64,000 nucleotides of DNA from PALSA-693 sp963702305 (GTDB taxonomy: Bacteria > Actinomycetota > Acidimicrobiia > Acidimicrobiales > Palsa-688). Both the position numbers and the translations under genes were made by a program. Location: the NCBI GenBank assembly GCA_963702305.1, contig CAVPBX010000018.1, forward strand, positions 310,001 through 374,000, given 5' to 3'. The notes under the pieces were generated by a model. It was not told the origin of the DNA, searched no databases, and worked only from the letters and a program-made list of their open reading frames with translations. Below are positions 40,729 to 50,206 of this stretch, piece after piece; within the stretch, counting starts at the first letter, position 1; the number at the start of each line of letters is the position of its first letter.

Positions 40729-41664
40729 ATGGGGCGCTATGCGAGCACGAGCCCGGAGCTCGATGACGCGGAGCAGCGCTGGTGGCGGGAATACGGGGAC
40801 CTGGAAGAACAATTCTGCTGGGTACAGACGCCCTGGGTTCAGCGGTACATTCGAGGCCCCTACCTCCGGGTCGTCACCGACCTGGTGAATCCCGGCTCGA
40901 AAGTTCTCGAGCTGGGATGCGGCACGGGGTGGCTCACGATCCTTCTCGCCCAACTTGGCGTCTTGTCCGTCGTGGGCCGGGACTTCTCGCCCGCCCAGAT
41001 CGACCGAGCAAAGAGGGCAGCACTCGACGCGGGCGTCGGTGCTCGAGTGCGCTTCGAGGTTGCCGAGCCTGGCGGTCTGCATGGGGATGAATGCTTCGAC
41101 GTCATTGTCATGCACGCCTTCCTGCACCACCTCTCGTCGGATGAAATCGCCGATACCCTTCGCACCGCGTCGCACGGATTGGCGCCCCACGGCCGTCTCG
41201 TGGTGGTCGAGCCGATGCATTATTCGGAAGGGCCGGCCCAGGAGCCCCTGTCGCTTCGAATCGGACGCCGACTGGAGAGCCTGCCCAGGGTGCTGCACAG
41301 GCGGGGGCTGCGACGGGAGGGCGATGTCGAGGCGAACGTCCGCCGGCGGCTCGCTCACCGCCACGTCGGCGACCCCCCCTTCGGCCCCTCTCCGAAGGAG
41401 GCTGCCTTCGCCCCTTCCGAACTCCTGGCCCAACTCGAATCGCAGTTCGAGGTGATCGATCGCCGACGGTGTCTGTGCATGAGCCATCTCGTCGCCCAGG
41501 AACTACTGATTGCCAAACTGTCGCAGCCGCGTCTGTGGTCCGCCCTGGCACCACCTGCCCTCGCGGCGGCCCGGCTCGCGGATCGCCGCTTCCTGACCCA
41601 GCGACTGATCCCCCGCACGGTGTGGGTATTCGAGGCTTTCGTCAGCCAGCGGCTCGACCGGTGA
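40729..41664 (+). CDS. Class I SAM-dependent methyltransferase
   Basis: A 311-residue protein with VLELGCGTGWLTILLAQLG (SAM site), SVVGRDFSPAQI, IVMHAFLHHLSS and GLAPHGRLVVVEPM. A C-terminal helical part of about 110 residues follows. It opens a run of five genes linked by GTGA/ATGA overlaps (methyltransferase, glf, GT2, GT4, GT2). The likely substrate is a sugar of the exported glycan. Confidence 0.85.
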   Translation: MGRYASTSPELDDAEQRWWREYGDLEEQFCWVQTPWVQRYIRGPYLRVVTDLVNPGSKVLELGCGTGWLTILLAQLGVLSVVGRDFSPAQIDRAKRAALDAGVGARVRFEVAEPGGLHGDECFDVIVMHAFLHHLSSDEIADTLRTASHGLAPHGRLVVVEPMHYSEGPAQEPLSLRIGRRLESLPRVLHRRGLRREGDVEANVRRRLAHRHVGDPPFGPSPKEAAFAPSELLAQLESQFEVIDRRRCLCMSHLVAQELLIAKLSQPRLWSALAPPALAAARLADRRFLTQRLIPRTVWVFEAFVSQRLDR

Positions 41665-42749
41665 CCGCGGCGGACTACCTGGTGGTGGGCTCCGGGCTGA
41701 CCGGCGCGGTGATCGCCAGAATGCTTCGGAATGCCGGTCGGGACGTGCTCGTGCTCGAGCGAAGAACTCACTTGGGTGGCAACGTCCACGACTTCGTTCA
41801 CCCGAGCGGGATCCGAGTGCACACCTATGGCCCGCACTATTTTCGGACGAATAACGAGAAAATCTGGAAGTTTGTGACGGAGTTTGCGGATTTCTACCCG
41901 TACGAGGCAGTGCTCGCATCCTGGGTCGACGGCCGCTTCGAGCATTGGCCGGTCACCGCGGAGTACATCCGCAGAGCGGTCGGGGATCCATGGAAGCCAG
42001 CCTTCAACGGCTTCCCGGAGAACTTCGAGGAAGCCTCGCTGGCCATGATGCCGGAGGTCGTCTACCAACGCTTTGTAAAGGGCTACACGGAGAAGCAGTG
42101 GGGGGTGCCAGCCCGCGCCCTCGCCAAGGAGTTGGCTGGGCGATTCGATGTTCGGACCGGCGACGACTACCGCCTCAAACCTCATCGCCACCAGGGCATC
42201 CCCGTCGGCGGATACGCCCGTTTCATGGAGTCCATGTTGGAGGACATCCCGGTCGTCCCCAATTGCGACTACCTGGAGCGCCGGACCGACTTCGACGCCA
42301 GGCGAACTCTGGTGTTCACCGGACCGATCGACGAGTTCTTCGGATTCGACCTCGGACGCCTTCAGTACCGTGGCCAACTTCGCCAGCACACGCACCTCCC
42401 GGACGTCGACCTGGCGCAACCATTCGGTCAGGTCAACAATCCGGACCCTGAGTGCGGCGGCCACGTTCGCACCCTCGAGTGGAAACACATGCTCAGCCCT
42501 GAAGAGGCCAAGGGTGCAGTCGGCAGCGTCCTCACCACGGAGACGCCTTACAGCCCAAGCGACCCCAGCGACTACGAGTATCCCTTCCCCGACGACATCA
42601 ACAAGCGGCTCTTCGAGCGCTATCGAACCAGAGCCCGATCCTTGCCAGGAGTACTGATCTGCGGGCGCCTCGGCGAGTACCGCTACTACGACATGGATCA
42701 GGCGATCGCAAGGGCCATGCTCCTGGCACGTCGAATCTTGTCTTCGTGA
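41661..42749 (+). CDS. glf: UDP-galactopyranose mutase
   Basis: A 362-residue FAD enzyme that makes UDP-galactofuranose from UDP-galactopyranose. YLVVGSGLTGAVIARML is the FAD site; LGGNVHDFVHPSGIRVHTYGPHYFRTNN, FVKGYTEKQWG and VFTGPIDEFFGFDLGRLQYR are hallmark blocks, and GRLGEYRYYDMDQAIARA closes the fold. The GTG overlaps the stop of the methyltransferase gene. Its presence strongly suggests galactofuranose in the polysaccharide. Confidence 0.95.
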   Translation: MTAADYLVVGSGLTGAVIARMLRNAGRDVLVLERRTHLGGNVHDFVHPSGIRVHTYGPHYFRTNNEKIWKFVTEFADFYPYEAVLASWVDGRFEHWPVTAEYIRRAVGDPWKPAFNGFPENFEEASLAMMPEVVYQRFVKGYTEKQWGVPARALAKELAGRFDVRTGDDYRLKPHRHQGIPVGGYARFMESMLEDIPVVPNCDYLERRTDFDARRTLVFTGPIDEFFGFDLGRLQYRGQLRQHTHLPDVDLAQPFGQVNNPDPECGGHVRTLEWKHMLSPEEAKGAVGSVLTTETPYSPSDPSDYEYPFPDDINKRLFERYRTRARSLPGVLICGRLGEYRYYDMDQAIARAMLLARRILSS

Positions 42750-43711
42750 TCCCGTCCGCCCACCCGTCGATCGGATCCCTCGCGCCCGGCGTCGAACGCC
42801 CACAGTGGTCGGTCATGATCCCGACGTACAATTGCGCGGAGCTCCTGCGGGCCACGTTGCAGTCGGTCCTCGATCAAGACCTGGGCCCGGACGCCATGCA
42901 GATCGAGGTCGTGGATGATTGCTCCACCACGGATCGACCCGACCACGTCGTGGCCGAACTCGCGGACGGACGAGTGACCTTCTGGCGCCAGCCCACCAAT
43001 CTCGGCATTGGCAGAAACTTCACGTCGTGCCTCGAACGCGCCAAGGGCCATTGGGTCCATGTCCTCCATGGCGACGACCTCGCCTACGCAGGTCTGTATC
43101 GAACCGTCGGCGACCTCCTGTCCGCGAATCCCGAAATCGGGGGCGTGGTGGTCGGAGCCGAGGACATCGACGAGCAGGGATCAGTGATCCAAGCGAACAT
43201 TCCCATCCGGCCAACCCGCCAGGAACTCACCGACTTCGAGCAAGGAATCTTCTCGTGGAATCCGGTGCGAGCGCCAGCCGTGATCGCCCGGCGATCCGTC
43301 TATGAAGGAGTCGGCGGCTTCCACCCGAATCTCCGCTACTGCGCCGACTGGGACATGTGGAAGCGAATAGCCGTAGCCACCCGGTTGTTGTACGAGCCTG
43401 AGGTCCTGGTGGGTTATCGCGTCCACAGCCAGTCCGACACGGCCAAGCTCGGGACGTCGGTGGCCCAGCTCAAGGAAATGATTCGCAGCGTACGCATTGC
43501 CCACAACTACATTCCTGATGGTCGCAGCCGCGGTTGGACCCGCGACTTCTACGGCACCATCCGGAGCTGGGCCTGGGACATGCTCTCGCCTCAGCCGGGT
43601 CGCCCGATCGGGCGTGATCTCCTCGGCTATTCGCGGATCGTGGTGGAGAGCACGGTGCGGTCACACACCGACCGGATGCTGGCACGCACCAGTCGCCGGT
43701 CGTCGCCATGA
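42746..43711 (+). CDS. GT2-family glycosyltransferase
   Basis: A 321-residue GT-A enzyme: WSVMIPTYNCAELLRATLQSVL, EVVDDCSTTDRPDHV, and the HGDDLAYAGLY metal-site region, followed by CADWDMWKRIAVA in the acceptor part. The GTG start overlaps the glf stop, so it may use UDP-galactofuranose. That is inference from position only. Confidence 0.86.
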   Translation: MIPSAHPSIGSLAPGVERPQWSVMIPTYNCAELLRATLQSVLDQDLGPDAMQIEVVDDCSTTDRPDHVVAELADGRVTFWRQPTNLGIGRNFTSCLERAKGHWVHVLHGDDLAYAGLYRTVGDLLSANPEIGGVVVGAEDIDEQGSVIQANIPIRPTRQELTDFEQGIFSWNPVRAPAVIARRSVYEGVGGFHPNLRYCADWDMWKRIAVATRLLYEPEVLVGYRVHSQSDTAKLGTSVAQLKEMIRSVRIAHNYIPDGRSRGWTRDFYGTIRSWAWDMLSPQPGRPIGRDLLGYSRIVVESTVRSHTDRMLARTSRRSSP

Positions 43712-44949
43712 ACCCAAAAGTGCTGCTCGTCAACCACGCTGATCGGGGAGGCGGCGCGGCAGTCGCCGCTCACCGGCTTCACGTGGCCTTGCGAAGAGCC
43801 GGGGTTGACTCCTCGATGCTGGTCGGAACCAAGACATCCCACGACGAAACGATCGCTCAGTTACGCCAATGGGCCATTGTCCGACGGCCGATCCGAGCCA
43901 TTACTGATCGTCTCGGTCTCAACGAACTCGACGGGATCGGGGCCTACACCGTCGGCCGCCGAGACGATTTCCGACACGCCGATGTGGTGCACTATCACGC
44001 CATCCACGGGAGTTGGTTTAGTTATCCGGTCATGCCACACCTGACTCGCCAAAAGCCGAGCGTGATGACACTTCACGACATGTGGCCCTTCACCGGACAT
44101 TGCACCTTCGGTTTCGAGTGCGGTAGATGGCAGTCAGGCTGCGGACATTGCCCCCATCCCGAAGCGTTTCCGTCCATACAGCGTGATGCCACCGCGGTGG
44201 AGTGGAAGATGAAGGATCGCCTGTGGGCCGGAAGCCGCTTGACGGTCGTGTCGCCGAGTGAATGGCTGGCCGCGTTGGCGAAGCGGAGCATGTTGGGCCA
44301 CTTCCCCGTCAAAGTCATCCCCCACGGCATCGACACCGAGGTTTTCGGCCCACGAGACCCAGTCGCGGCCCGGACCGCCCTTGGACTCCGCGTGGATGAT
44401 CCGGTCGTCCTCTTTGCCGCCTCATCGGTCGCCGATCGACGCAAGGGCGCGGACCTCGTGACCGGCACCCTACAAGCGCTACCCGAACCGCTTCGGAAGC
44501 GAACGACCATCGTCCTGATGGGCGATCGTGGGCCGCAGATGGCCGCCCAGCTGGGCGAGACCGGTTGCGAGGTCGCGGACCTCGGCTACGTCGCCAGCGA
44601 CCGGCTCAAAGCCGTGATCTACTCTGCCGCAGATGTGTTCGTCTTCCCGACCCGGGCCGACAACTCGCCTCTGGTGGTTCTCGAGAGTTTGGCCTGCGGC
44701 ACGCCGGTCGCCTCTTTTGACGTCGGCGGGGTCAACGAACTCGTCCGCCCCGGGGTAACTGGGCTGTTGGCGTCTCCCGAGGACGTAATCGATCTGGCGG
44801 CGCAGCTATGCCGCTTGCTCGAGGACACAGATCTGTGCGTACGACTCGGCAACCAGGCCCGGGAGATGGTAATCCGGGAGTACCCACAGCACCTCTCCGC
44901 AGACCGCCATCGCCGGCTCTATGCCGATCTCCTGAGCGAGGCCGCGTGA
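43708..44949 (+). CDS. GT4-family glycosyltransferase
   Basis: A 413-residue GT-B enzyme similar to colanic-acid WcaC-type transferases. LLVNHADRGGGAAVAAHRLHVAL, VMTLHDMWPFTGHCTFGFEC with nearby paired cysteines (CGRWQSGCGHC), VIPHGIDTEVFGP and the donor-site block ADNSPLVVLESLACGTPVASFDVGG are all visible. It transfers a sugar from a nucleotide donor with retention. Overlaps on both sides place it in the glf run. Confidence 0.9.
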   Translation: MNPKVLLVNHADRGGGAAVAAHRLHVALRRAGVDSSMLVGTKTSHDETIAQLRQWAIVRRPIRAITDRLGLNELDGIGAYTVGRRDDFRHADVVHYHAIHGSWFSYPVMPHLTRQKPSVMTLHDMWPFTGHCTFGFECGRWQSGCGHCPHPEAFPSIQRDATAVEWKMKDRLWAGSRLTVVSPSEWLAALAKRSMLGHFPVKVIPHGIDTEVFGPRDPVAARTALGLRVDDPVVLFAASSVADRRKGADLVTGTLQALPEPLRKRTTIVLMGDRGPQMAAQLGETGCEVADLGYVASDRLKAVIYSAADVFVFPTRADNSPLVVLESLACGTPVASFDVGGVNELVRPGVTGLLASPEDVIDLAAQLCRLLEDTDLCVRLGNQAREMVIREYPQHLSADRHRRLYADLLSEAA

Positions 44950-45749
44950 AGCGGAGATTCCTCGCCGTCGTGCCGGTCTATGGGCACCACCAGATGACCC
45001 ACGATCTCCTGTCGGATCTCGAAAGCGAGTCCTCGCTCATCGACGTGGTCGTAGTCGACAACCTTGGTGACTACCCGCGACGCGGCACAGAGGCCGTTGT
45101 GGTGCCTGGCGACAACCTCGGATGGGCCGGTGGAACCAACTTCGGGACCCGGGAAAGAGGGGATGACCACCGCGGTTACATCTGGCTCAACAACGACACG
45201 AGGTTGGCCCGCGGCTTCGTTCGCGGTCTGATCAAGGCGTGGCGGGCGACCGGCGCGGGTATCGTCGGACCCTTCTACGACTGCCACTGGATCCACCAGC
45301 GCGATCCGTCCCTCCCGTCGGTCACGGACTACCGGCCCGTGCGCAGGCACTATCGAGCACCGTTTATCGACGGCACCTGCATGTTCGTGCCCGCGTCGAC
45401 CGTCGACCGAATAGGCGTGCTCGACGCAGACACTTTCGCCCCGCTCGGTTGGGGCGCGGAGATTGATTATTGCCTGTCGGCCAACGCCGCCGGCCTTGAC
45501 ATCGTGGTCACTCGCCTGGCCTACCTGCACCACGAGCGTTCGGTGACGGCGCAGACCGTGTTCACCGGCGGGTATGAGGAATACCTCGGCCGTGCCTACC
45601 CGGTCGCCATGGATGGCCTCGCTCACAAGTGGGGCGCCGATTGGCAGACCCAAACGGGTGTCGATCCGGCCACCTCCCAGACCCGTCCCCTCGGTCCAGA
45701 CGACCGGATCTCTCACTCGTGGTGGGCTCGAACGTTGATGGGAGCCTGA
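44946..45749 (+). CDS. GT2-family (rhamnosyl/galactofuranosyl-type) glycosyltransferase
   Basis: A 267-residue GT-A enzyme: FLAVVPVYGHHQMTHDLLSDL, VVVDNLGDYPRRG, DNLGWAGGTNFG and YIWLNNDTRLARGFV (DxD variant NDT). GWGAEIDYCLSANAAGLDIV is the acceptor region typical of WbbL-like enzymes. The GTG overlaps the GT4 stop; the longer frame upstream is shadow. It closes the glf-led gene run. Confidence 0.84.
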   Translation: MKRRFLAVVPVYGHHQMTHDLLSDLESESSLIDVVVVDNLGDYPRRGTEAVVVPGDNLGWAGGTNFGTRERGDDHRGYIWLNNDTRLARGFVRGLIKAWRATGAGIVGPFYDCHWIHQRDPSLPSVTDYRPVRRHYRAPFIDGTCMFVPASTVDRIGVLDADTFAPLGWGAEIDYCLSANAAGLDIVVTRLAYLHHERSVTAQTVFTGGYEEYLGRAYPVAMDGLAHKWGADWQTQTGVDPATSQTRPLGPDDRISHSWWARTLMGA

Positions 45750-45783
45750 CATTCTCCGGCCTGCACTTAACCGCCGTTTCTCG

Positions 45784-46548
45784 ATGCTACGCCCCGCTCG
45801 ACCAAGGGCGATGGCGCGGCGGTGGTTTGGCGAGCCGCCGGCGGCGCCGACCAACTCCGCCCTTCCGACGGCGGTGGCCGCGCGCCGCGGCGAATCACTG
45901 CTCGACTACCACCGCTCCCGATTGGCGGCGCACACGAACGATAGCTACGCCAGCCTTCCGATACAGAAGTTCCCCGAGGACCTGCGAGTCTACGAACACC
46001 TGTTGTGGTCTTCTCGGTGCAACGTAGTCATCGAGTTGGGGACGAACGCCGGCGGCAGCACACTCTGGTTCCGTGACCGTCTCGTGGACATGGCCCGCTA
46101 CGGCCGTATCCGCGCTCCTAGGGTGATCGCTGTCGACATCGTCGCCGACCAGACGGCGCAATGGGTCCGGCAGGTCGATCCCGACGCCAGCCACATCACG
46201 TTCGTCCAGGCCGACGTAACCGACCGAGCTCTACCCGATCGAGTCGCCGCACTCTTACGCCCCGACGACCGGCCTTTCGTTATCGAGGACTCGGCCCACG
46301 AATACGACACGACGATGAGCGCCCTGGTGGGATTCTCCCGCTTCGTGCCATCCGGAGGCTATTTCGTGGTAGAAGACACGTGCGTCGACGATGAGGACCT
46401 CCGTATCGACCCACGTTGGCCACGGGGAGTGGCACCGGCCTTGACCAACTGGCTCGGAACAGAGCAGGGTCAAGCTTTCCTGGTTGATCGTTCGCTTGAG
46501 TTGTATGGCCTGTCGTGCCATCCAGGCGGCTTCCTGCGACGGATCTAG
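45784..46548 (+). CDS. CmcI-type (cephalosporin hydroxylase / rhamnosyl O-methyltransferase) family protein
   Basis: A 254-residue Rossmann methyltransferase of the CmcI/rhamnosyl-O-methyltransferase family. VVIELGTNAGGSTLWFRDRL is the SAM site, FVIEDSAHEYDTTMSALVGFSRFVPSGGYFVVEDT the metal/substrate region, and the C-terminal NWLGTEQGQAFLVDRSLELYGLSCHPGGFLRR is diagnostic. An ATG at 45811 with AAGGGCG before it is an alternative start. It probably O-methylates a sugar of the glycan. Confidence 0.85.
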   Translation: MLRPARPRAMARRWFGEPPAAPTNSALPTAVAARRGESLLDYHRSRLAAHTNDSYASLPIQKFPEDLRVYEHLLWSSRCNVVIELGTNAGGSTLWFRDRLVDMARYGRIRAPRVIAVDIVADQTAQWVRQVDPDASHITFVQADVTDRALPDRVAALLRPDDRPFVIEDSAHEYDTTMSALVGFSRFVPSGGYFVVEDTCVDDEDLRIDPRWPRGVAPALTNWLGTEQGQAFLVDRSLELYGLSCHPGGFLRRI

Positions 46549-46591
46549 GCGCGGTCATGGTCCGTTGACCGGGTTTGCTATCGTCCGCTCC

Positions 46592-47450
46592 GTGCCGAAC
46601 GTGGTCGATCTACGTGATGACTATCTAGACTTGGTAGAAAAGGCATTGCTGGCCGTGACGAACGGGCCTATGGAGGTGTTCCGGCCGGCTTCGACCCAGA
46701 CTCCTGCGAGCCCGCTTCGCCGCGCCATCATTCAACGATGGCTAGTGAAGCGAGGCCACGCGGTGCTCGCGTACAAGATGACCATTGACCCCGCCGAGGA
46801 CCCTGAAGGCGCTCGATTTGTCACCGCGCTCCCGCCAGGCATGATGACGATGGTTGGCCGCACCCGATTGCACCACGCCCGAACCTGTGTTGAGCAGGCC
46901 TTGGCGGACGGAATTCCAGGCGATTTCATCGAAACCGGGGTATGGCGCGGAGGAACCACCATCATGATGCGCGCCGTGTTGAAAGCCTACGGTGTCACGG
47001 ATCGCCGAGTGTACGTGGCCGACTCTTTCGAGGGGTTGCCGCCGCCGAACCCAGAGCTGTATCCGGCCGACCGTGACCTGTTCCTAAATGTTCACACGGC
47101 TCTGGCAGTCGGACTCGAAGATGTACGAGCGAAATTTCGAACGCTACGGGTTACTCGATGAGCAGGTCGTATTTGTCAAGGGATGGTTTCGAGACACCTT
47201 GCCGGATCTGCGCGATAAGAGTTGGGCTACAATCCGCCTCGACGGTGATCTCTACGAATCGACCACGGACGCTTTGGTCAATCTATATCCAGGGCTATCA
47301 GTCGGCGGGTGGGTCATCATTGATGACTGGGAGATCGAGGCCTGTCGAAACGCAGTCCATGACTACCGCAAACAGCACGGCATATCAGATGAGATCGTTA
47401 ATGTTGGTCGCTTCGGCGTCGTCTGGCAGAAAACCGTTCCATCAGGTTGA
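46592..47450 (+). pseudogene. TylF/MycF-type sugar O-methyltransferase broken by one extra base at about 47132
   Basis: The upstream frame (GTG 46592) carries the TylF signatures RHHARTC-like hinge and GDFIETGVWRGGTTIMMRAVLKAYG, then VADSFEGLPPPNPE. After GLEDVRA the homologous sequence (NFERYGLLDEQVVFVKGWFRDTLP, IRLDGDLYESTTDAL, GGWVIIDDWE) continues one base later, to 47450. One A too many in GAAATTT (47131-47137) explains it. Repaired length is about 285 residues, normal for the family. TylF enzymes methylate sugar hydroxyls. Its 3' end overlaps the convergent next gene by 53 bp. Confidence 0.88.
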
Positions 47451-48405
47451 GCGGTTGCTTGAGGGATCGACGCAACCCCTGCCACATTCGCCAGACCGGC
47501 GACTGAGCAATAGCTGCGAGTTGTTGCTGCGTCTGTGAAAGACGGTGCTGCACGAGAGCGAGTTGGGCGACCTCGGCTTGGAGGTTCTTGATCACTTCCT
47601 CCTTGTCGCGCAGAGCCGACGCTGCAGGTTCATCAAGTTGCACCATGAACCCCGGGCTGGACTCACCGCCCACCGCCGGAGTCAGATCCGACTGCGCCGG
47701 GTCTCGTCGGGCCACGGCGACAAACTCGTACGTGAGGGCGTCTGGCAAGGACCGAACGGCGTCTTCGCATCCTGGCGGCAACGCTATTGGATCGTAGCGC
47801 TGCCCATAGTCGATGGGCAACTCGAGGCGGTCCAGGGTAGTGAGCTCGTACCCCGCCTCCTCAAAGAGTCGCGGAAGCGACTCAGCCGTGAAAAAACGTA
47901 GATGGGTTCGGTCCAAGATGCCTACTTCCTCGTAGGCGAATCTCCCTTGTAGCAGGGATAGCCGGATGCTGCCGTGGGCAATATTCGGTACCGACGCCAC
48001 CACGGTGCCGTTAGGCGCCAGCAGACTCGTCAGCGACCTCAGCAAGCGCGCCGGGTCGCGAAGATGCTCGAGGACATCTGCGGCCAGGATCGCGTCGAAG
48101 GCATCGTGACCTATCAGAAGCGGAAGATTCGAAGTGTCAAGGTCACAGACCACCACACGCTCACACCACACTGCAGCTTGCGCAGCAGCCTGGGGGTCAA
48201 GTTCGACCCCCACGACCGAGCACCCCCGACCCGTCAAGGCCTCCGAGTCGCGCCCAGTAGAACAACCGAGCTCCAAAACCCTGGCACCAGACGCTATGTA
48301 GGCGAGTGCGGGGGACGATATCTCCGCGATCCCGAGCGACGCCGCGCATTCGGCTCGGGCGCGCTCATAGGCCGCGGATGACACCCCCCATGTGGGAGAC
48401 GTCAT
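47398..48405 (-). CDS. SAM methyltransferase with C-terminal coiled coil (possible glycan chain terminator)
   Basis: A 335-residue protein. Residues 1-235 are a methyltransferase (RVLELGCSTGRDSEALTGRG, FDAILAADVLEHLRDPARLL, VASVPNIAHGSIRLSLLQGRF). Residues about 260-310 form a predicted coiled coil (LRDKEEVIKNLQAEVAQLALVQHRLSQTQQQL), and a basic tail SPVWRMWQGLRRSLKQP follows, as in other polysaccharide-locus proteins. The ATG overlaps the stop of the GT-like gene upstream (ATGA). Next to Wzm/Wzt, the layout recalls WbdD, where a methyltransferase plus coiled coil caps and measures the chain; here no kinase domain is seen. Confidence 0.78.
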   Translation of the reverse strand: MTSPTWGVSSAAYERARAECAASLGIAEISSPALAYIASGARVLELGCSTGRDSEALTGRGCSVVGVELDPQAAAQAAVWCERVVVCDLDTSNLPLLIGHDAFDAILAADVLEHLRDPARLLRSLTSLLAPNGTVVASVPNIAHGSIRLSLLQGRFAYEEVGILDRTHLRFFTAESLPRLFEEAGYELTTLDRLELPIDYGQRYDPIALPPGCEDAVRSLPDALTYEFVAVARRDPAQSDLTPAVGGESSPGFMVQLDEPAASALRDKEEVIKNLQAEVAQLALVQHRLSQTQQQLAAIAQSPVWRMWQGLRRSLKQPLNLMERFSARRRRSDQH

Positions 48406-49349
48406 GATGGTTTCCACTGATATCCGTAGACGGTCGCCAAGCGGGCGATCACCTCCTCGGCCACGTCCTCTGGCTTCGTGTCCAAGGCATGCGGACCGTG
48501 TAGCACGTGGCGGGTCACGCCCAGGTAGTGGTGCACCTCACCGTCGCTCAACTCGATCGGAGTGCCAGCGAAGCTGAGCCCAGCTCTGTACCGAAGGTGT
48601 TCATAGATCTCTCCCCCGGTATCGCGGACCACCATATGTGGACGAAAGCCGTTGTAAGGCCGTCGCGCCCAGCGAAAGACGTCCAACGGTTCGGTGGCCA
48701 TGCGCTCGCGCAACCTGCCGGGCAGTTGCGAGAACTTCCGGCTCTGCAATCCCCACGGCGGCCCCCAGCGGGCTCCGAGGAATTTTGCCAAACGTGGCAC
48801 CCTTGAAAATTCGTTGGGCGTCCACGTCGCGTTGAACGACACGCCCGCAGCCAGGGCGGACCTGACCGGCTCGACCTTCAGCATGACGCACGGGATCCAC
48901 GGCCGCTCCATGTACAGAATCTCGGCCCCCGGAGGCGACTTCCATTCCTCGTCAATAAGAAACGGCCCCCAAAGGAATCCTGCGCCAAAGCACAATCCGT
49001 GATCTAGTTTATCCCCCATCCATTCGACGAACCCATCCTTTCGAATTTCGGCGTCGGAATCCAGCAAGAGAACGCGCTCGTCGGGCAGCGAAGAAAACAC
49101 CCAATCGAGTGTCGTACCGTGCAGCGCCAGCGGCGCCTCGATGAGGTCGAACTCATATGTGCTCATGAGTGTTTCGAAAACCTTACGGCTCGCCTCCGTC
49201 GGGTCGCAGTTGATGACGAGTACCGGAAGGGCGTTATGGGCTAGCGCCGACAGCAGAGCTCGGGCAGTGATGAGATCCGTATGGACATTGATGATGACAG
49301 TCCGACAGCGCACTCCCGACAACTGCTCGACCGATTCCACAAGAGCCAC
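48402..49349 (-). CDS. Putative GT-A-type glycosyltransferase
   Basis: A 315-residue protein of uncertain family. TVIINVHTDLITARALLSALAHNALPVLVINCD and VLLLDSDAEIRKDGFVEWM (DSD metal-site pattern) suggest a GT-A fold; RPYNGFRPHMVVRDTGGEIYEHLR follows. GTG 49349 is chosen because the frame further upstream reads through the divergent ABC permease start; only 17 bp separate the two start codons. I cannot name a substrate. Confidence 0.6.
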   Translation of the reverse strand: MALVESVEQLSGVRCRTVIINVHTDLITARALLSALAHNALPVLVINCDPTEASRKVFETLMSTYEFDLIEAPLALHGTTLDWVFSSLPDERVLLLDSDAEIRKDGFVEWMGDKLDHGLCFGAGFLWGPFLIDEEWKSPPGAEILYMERPWIPCVMLKVEPVRSALAAGVSFNATWTPNEFSRVPRLAKFLGARWGPPWGLQSRKFSQLPGRLRERMATEPLDVFRWARRPYNGFRPHMVVRDTGGEIYEHLRYRAGLSFAGTPIELSDGEVHHYLGVTRHVLHGPHALDTKPEDVAEEVIARLATVYGYQWKPS

Positions 49350-49366
49350 TCCGGTAGCATAGTGCC

Positions 49367-50206
49367 GTGGTCCAGACCCAAGGCGAGGCGCTCCTAGCTG
49401 GGGCGGTGCGGCACCACGGAGGCGTCCGCGGGGCCATGCAGCGGACGTGGGCATCCAGGTGGCTCCTGTGGCAGTGGACTCGCCGGGACTTCATAGTTCA
49501 GTATCGGCAGAGCCTCTTAGGCCTAGCGTGGTCAGTCGCCCAGCCCCTACTGCTTTTGGCGTTGTACGGCACGGTATTCGCCGGCGTATTGAAGGTCAAG
49601 GCACCGGACGGCCACTATCTATTGTTCGCACTCTGTGGGTTGGCGCCTTGGACGTTCCTGTCCACGGCCATCAATCGGGCATCGTACTCCCTCGTCGGAG
49701 CTACCACCGTGATCAAGCAAGTGTACTTTCCGAGAGCTATCGTGCCGTTAGCCAGTACCGGCGTTACCACCATAGATCTGGCGGTATCGACGTGCATCCT
49801 GCTCGCAACGGAACTCCTCAGCTTGGGCACCATACATCCCTCGACCTTGGCGCTCATCCCCATCTACCTCGGGCTCCTGCTCCTCCTTGCCGGGTTCGCC
49901 GTCATCATCAGCCTAATCGGCGCACTCGTCCGCGACATCCGCTTCTTGATTCCCCTGATCCTCCAAGTCGGATTCATCGCCACACCAGTTATGTATCCTC
50001 GAACCCTCGTACCGCACCACTACAGTTGGCTGTACAACGTCAATCCGATGAGCCGAATCATCGACGCCATCCGCTCGGCCGTCCTGTTCGGACGATGGCC
50101 CTCGGCCGGACTCCTGGGTGCGATAATCGGAGCAGGGGTTGTTGTGCTGGTCCTGTCCTTGTGGTATTCCGCCGCCGTAGAGAGCCGACTCCCCGACCTC
50201 TTGTGA
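49367..50206 (+). CDS. wzm: Polysaccharide ABC exporter, permease (Wzm/KpsM-like)
   Basis: A 279-residue ABC-2 permease with six spans. The N-terminal amphipathic part LLWQWTRRDFIVQYRQSLLGLAWSVAQPLLLLALY and the middle LALLGTIHPS..LLLLLAGFAVIISLIGALVRDIRFLIPLILQVGF region are typical, as is NPMSRIIDAIRSAVLFG near the end. With the ATPase encoded next it moves lipid-linked polysaccharide across the membrane. The GTG start is close behind TAGCAT, so transcription may be leaderless. Its TGA overlaps the ATPase start. Confidence 0.9.
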   Translation: MVQTQGEALLAGAVRHHGGVRGAMQRTWASRWLLWQWTRRDFIVQYRQSLLGLAWSVAQPLLLLALYGTVFAGVLKVKAPDGHYLLFALCGLAPWTFLSTAINRASYSLVGATTVIKQVYFPRAIVPLASTGVTTIDLAVSTCILLATELLSLGTIHPSTLALIPIYLGLLLLLAGFAVIISLIGALVRDIRFLIPLILQVGFIATPVMYPRTLVPHHYSWLYNVNPMSRIIDAIRSAVLFGRWPSAGLLGAIIGAGVVVLVLSLWYSAAVESRLPDLL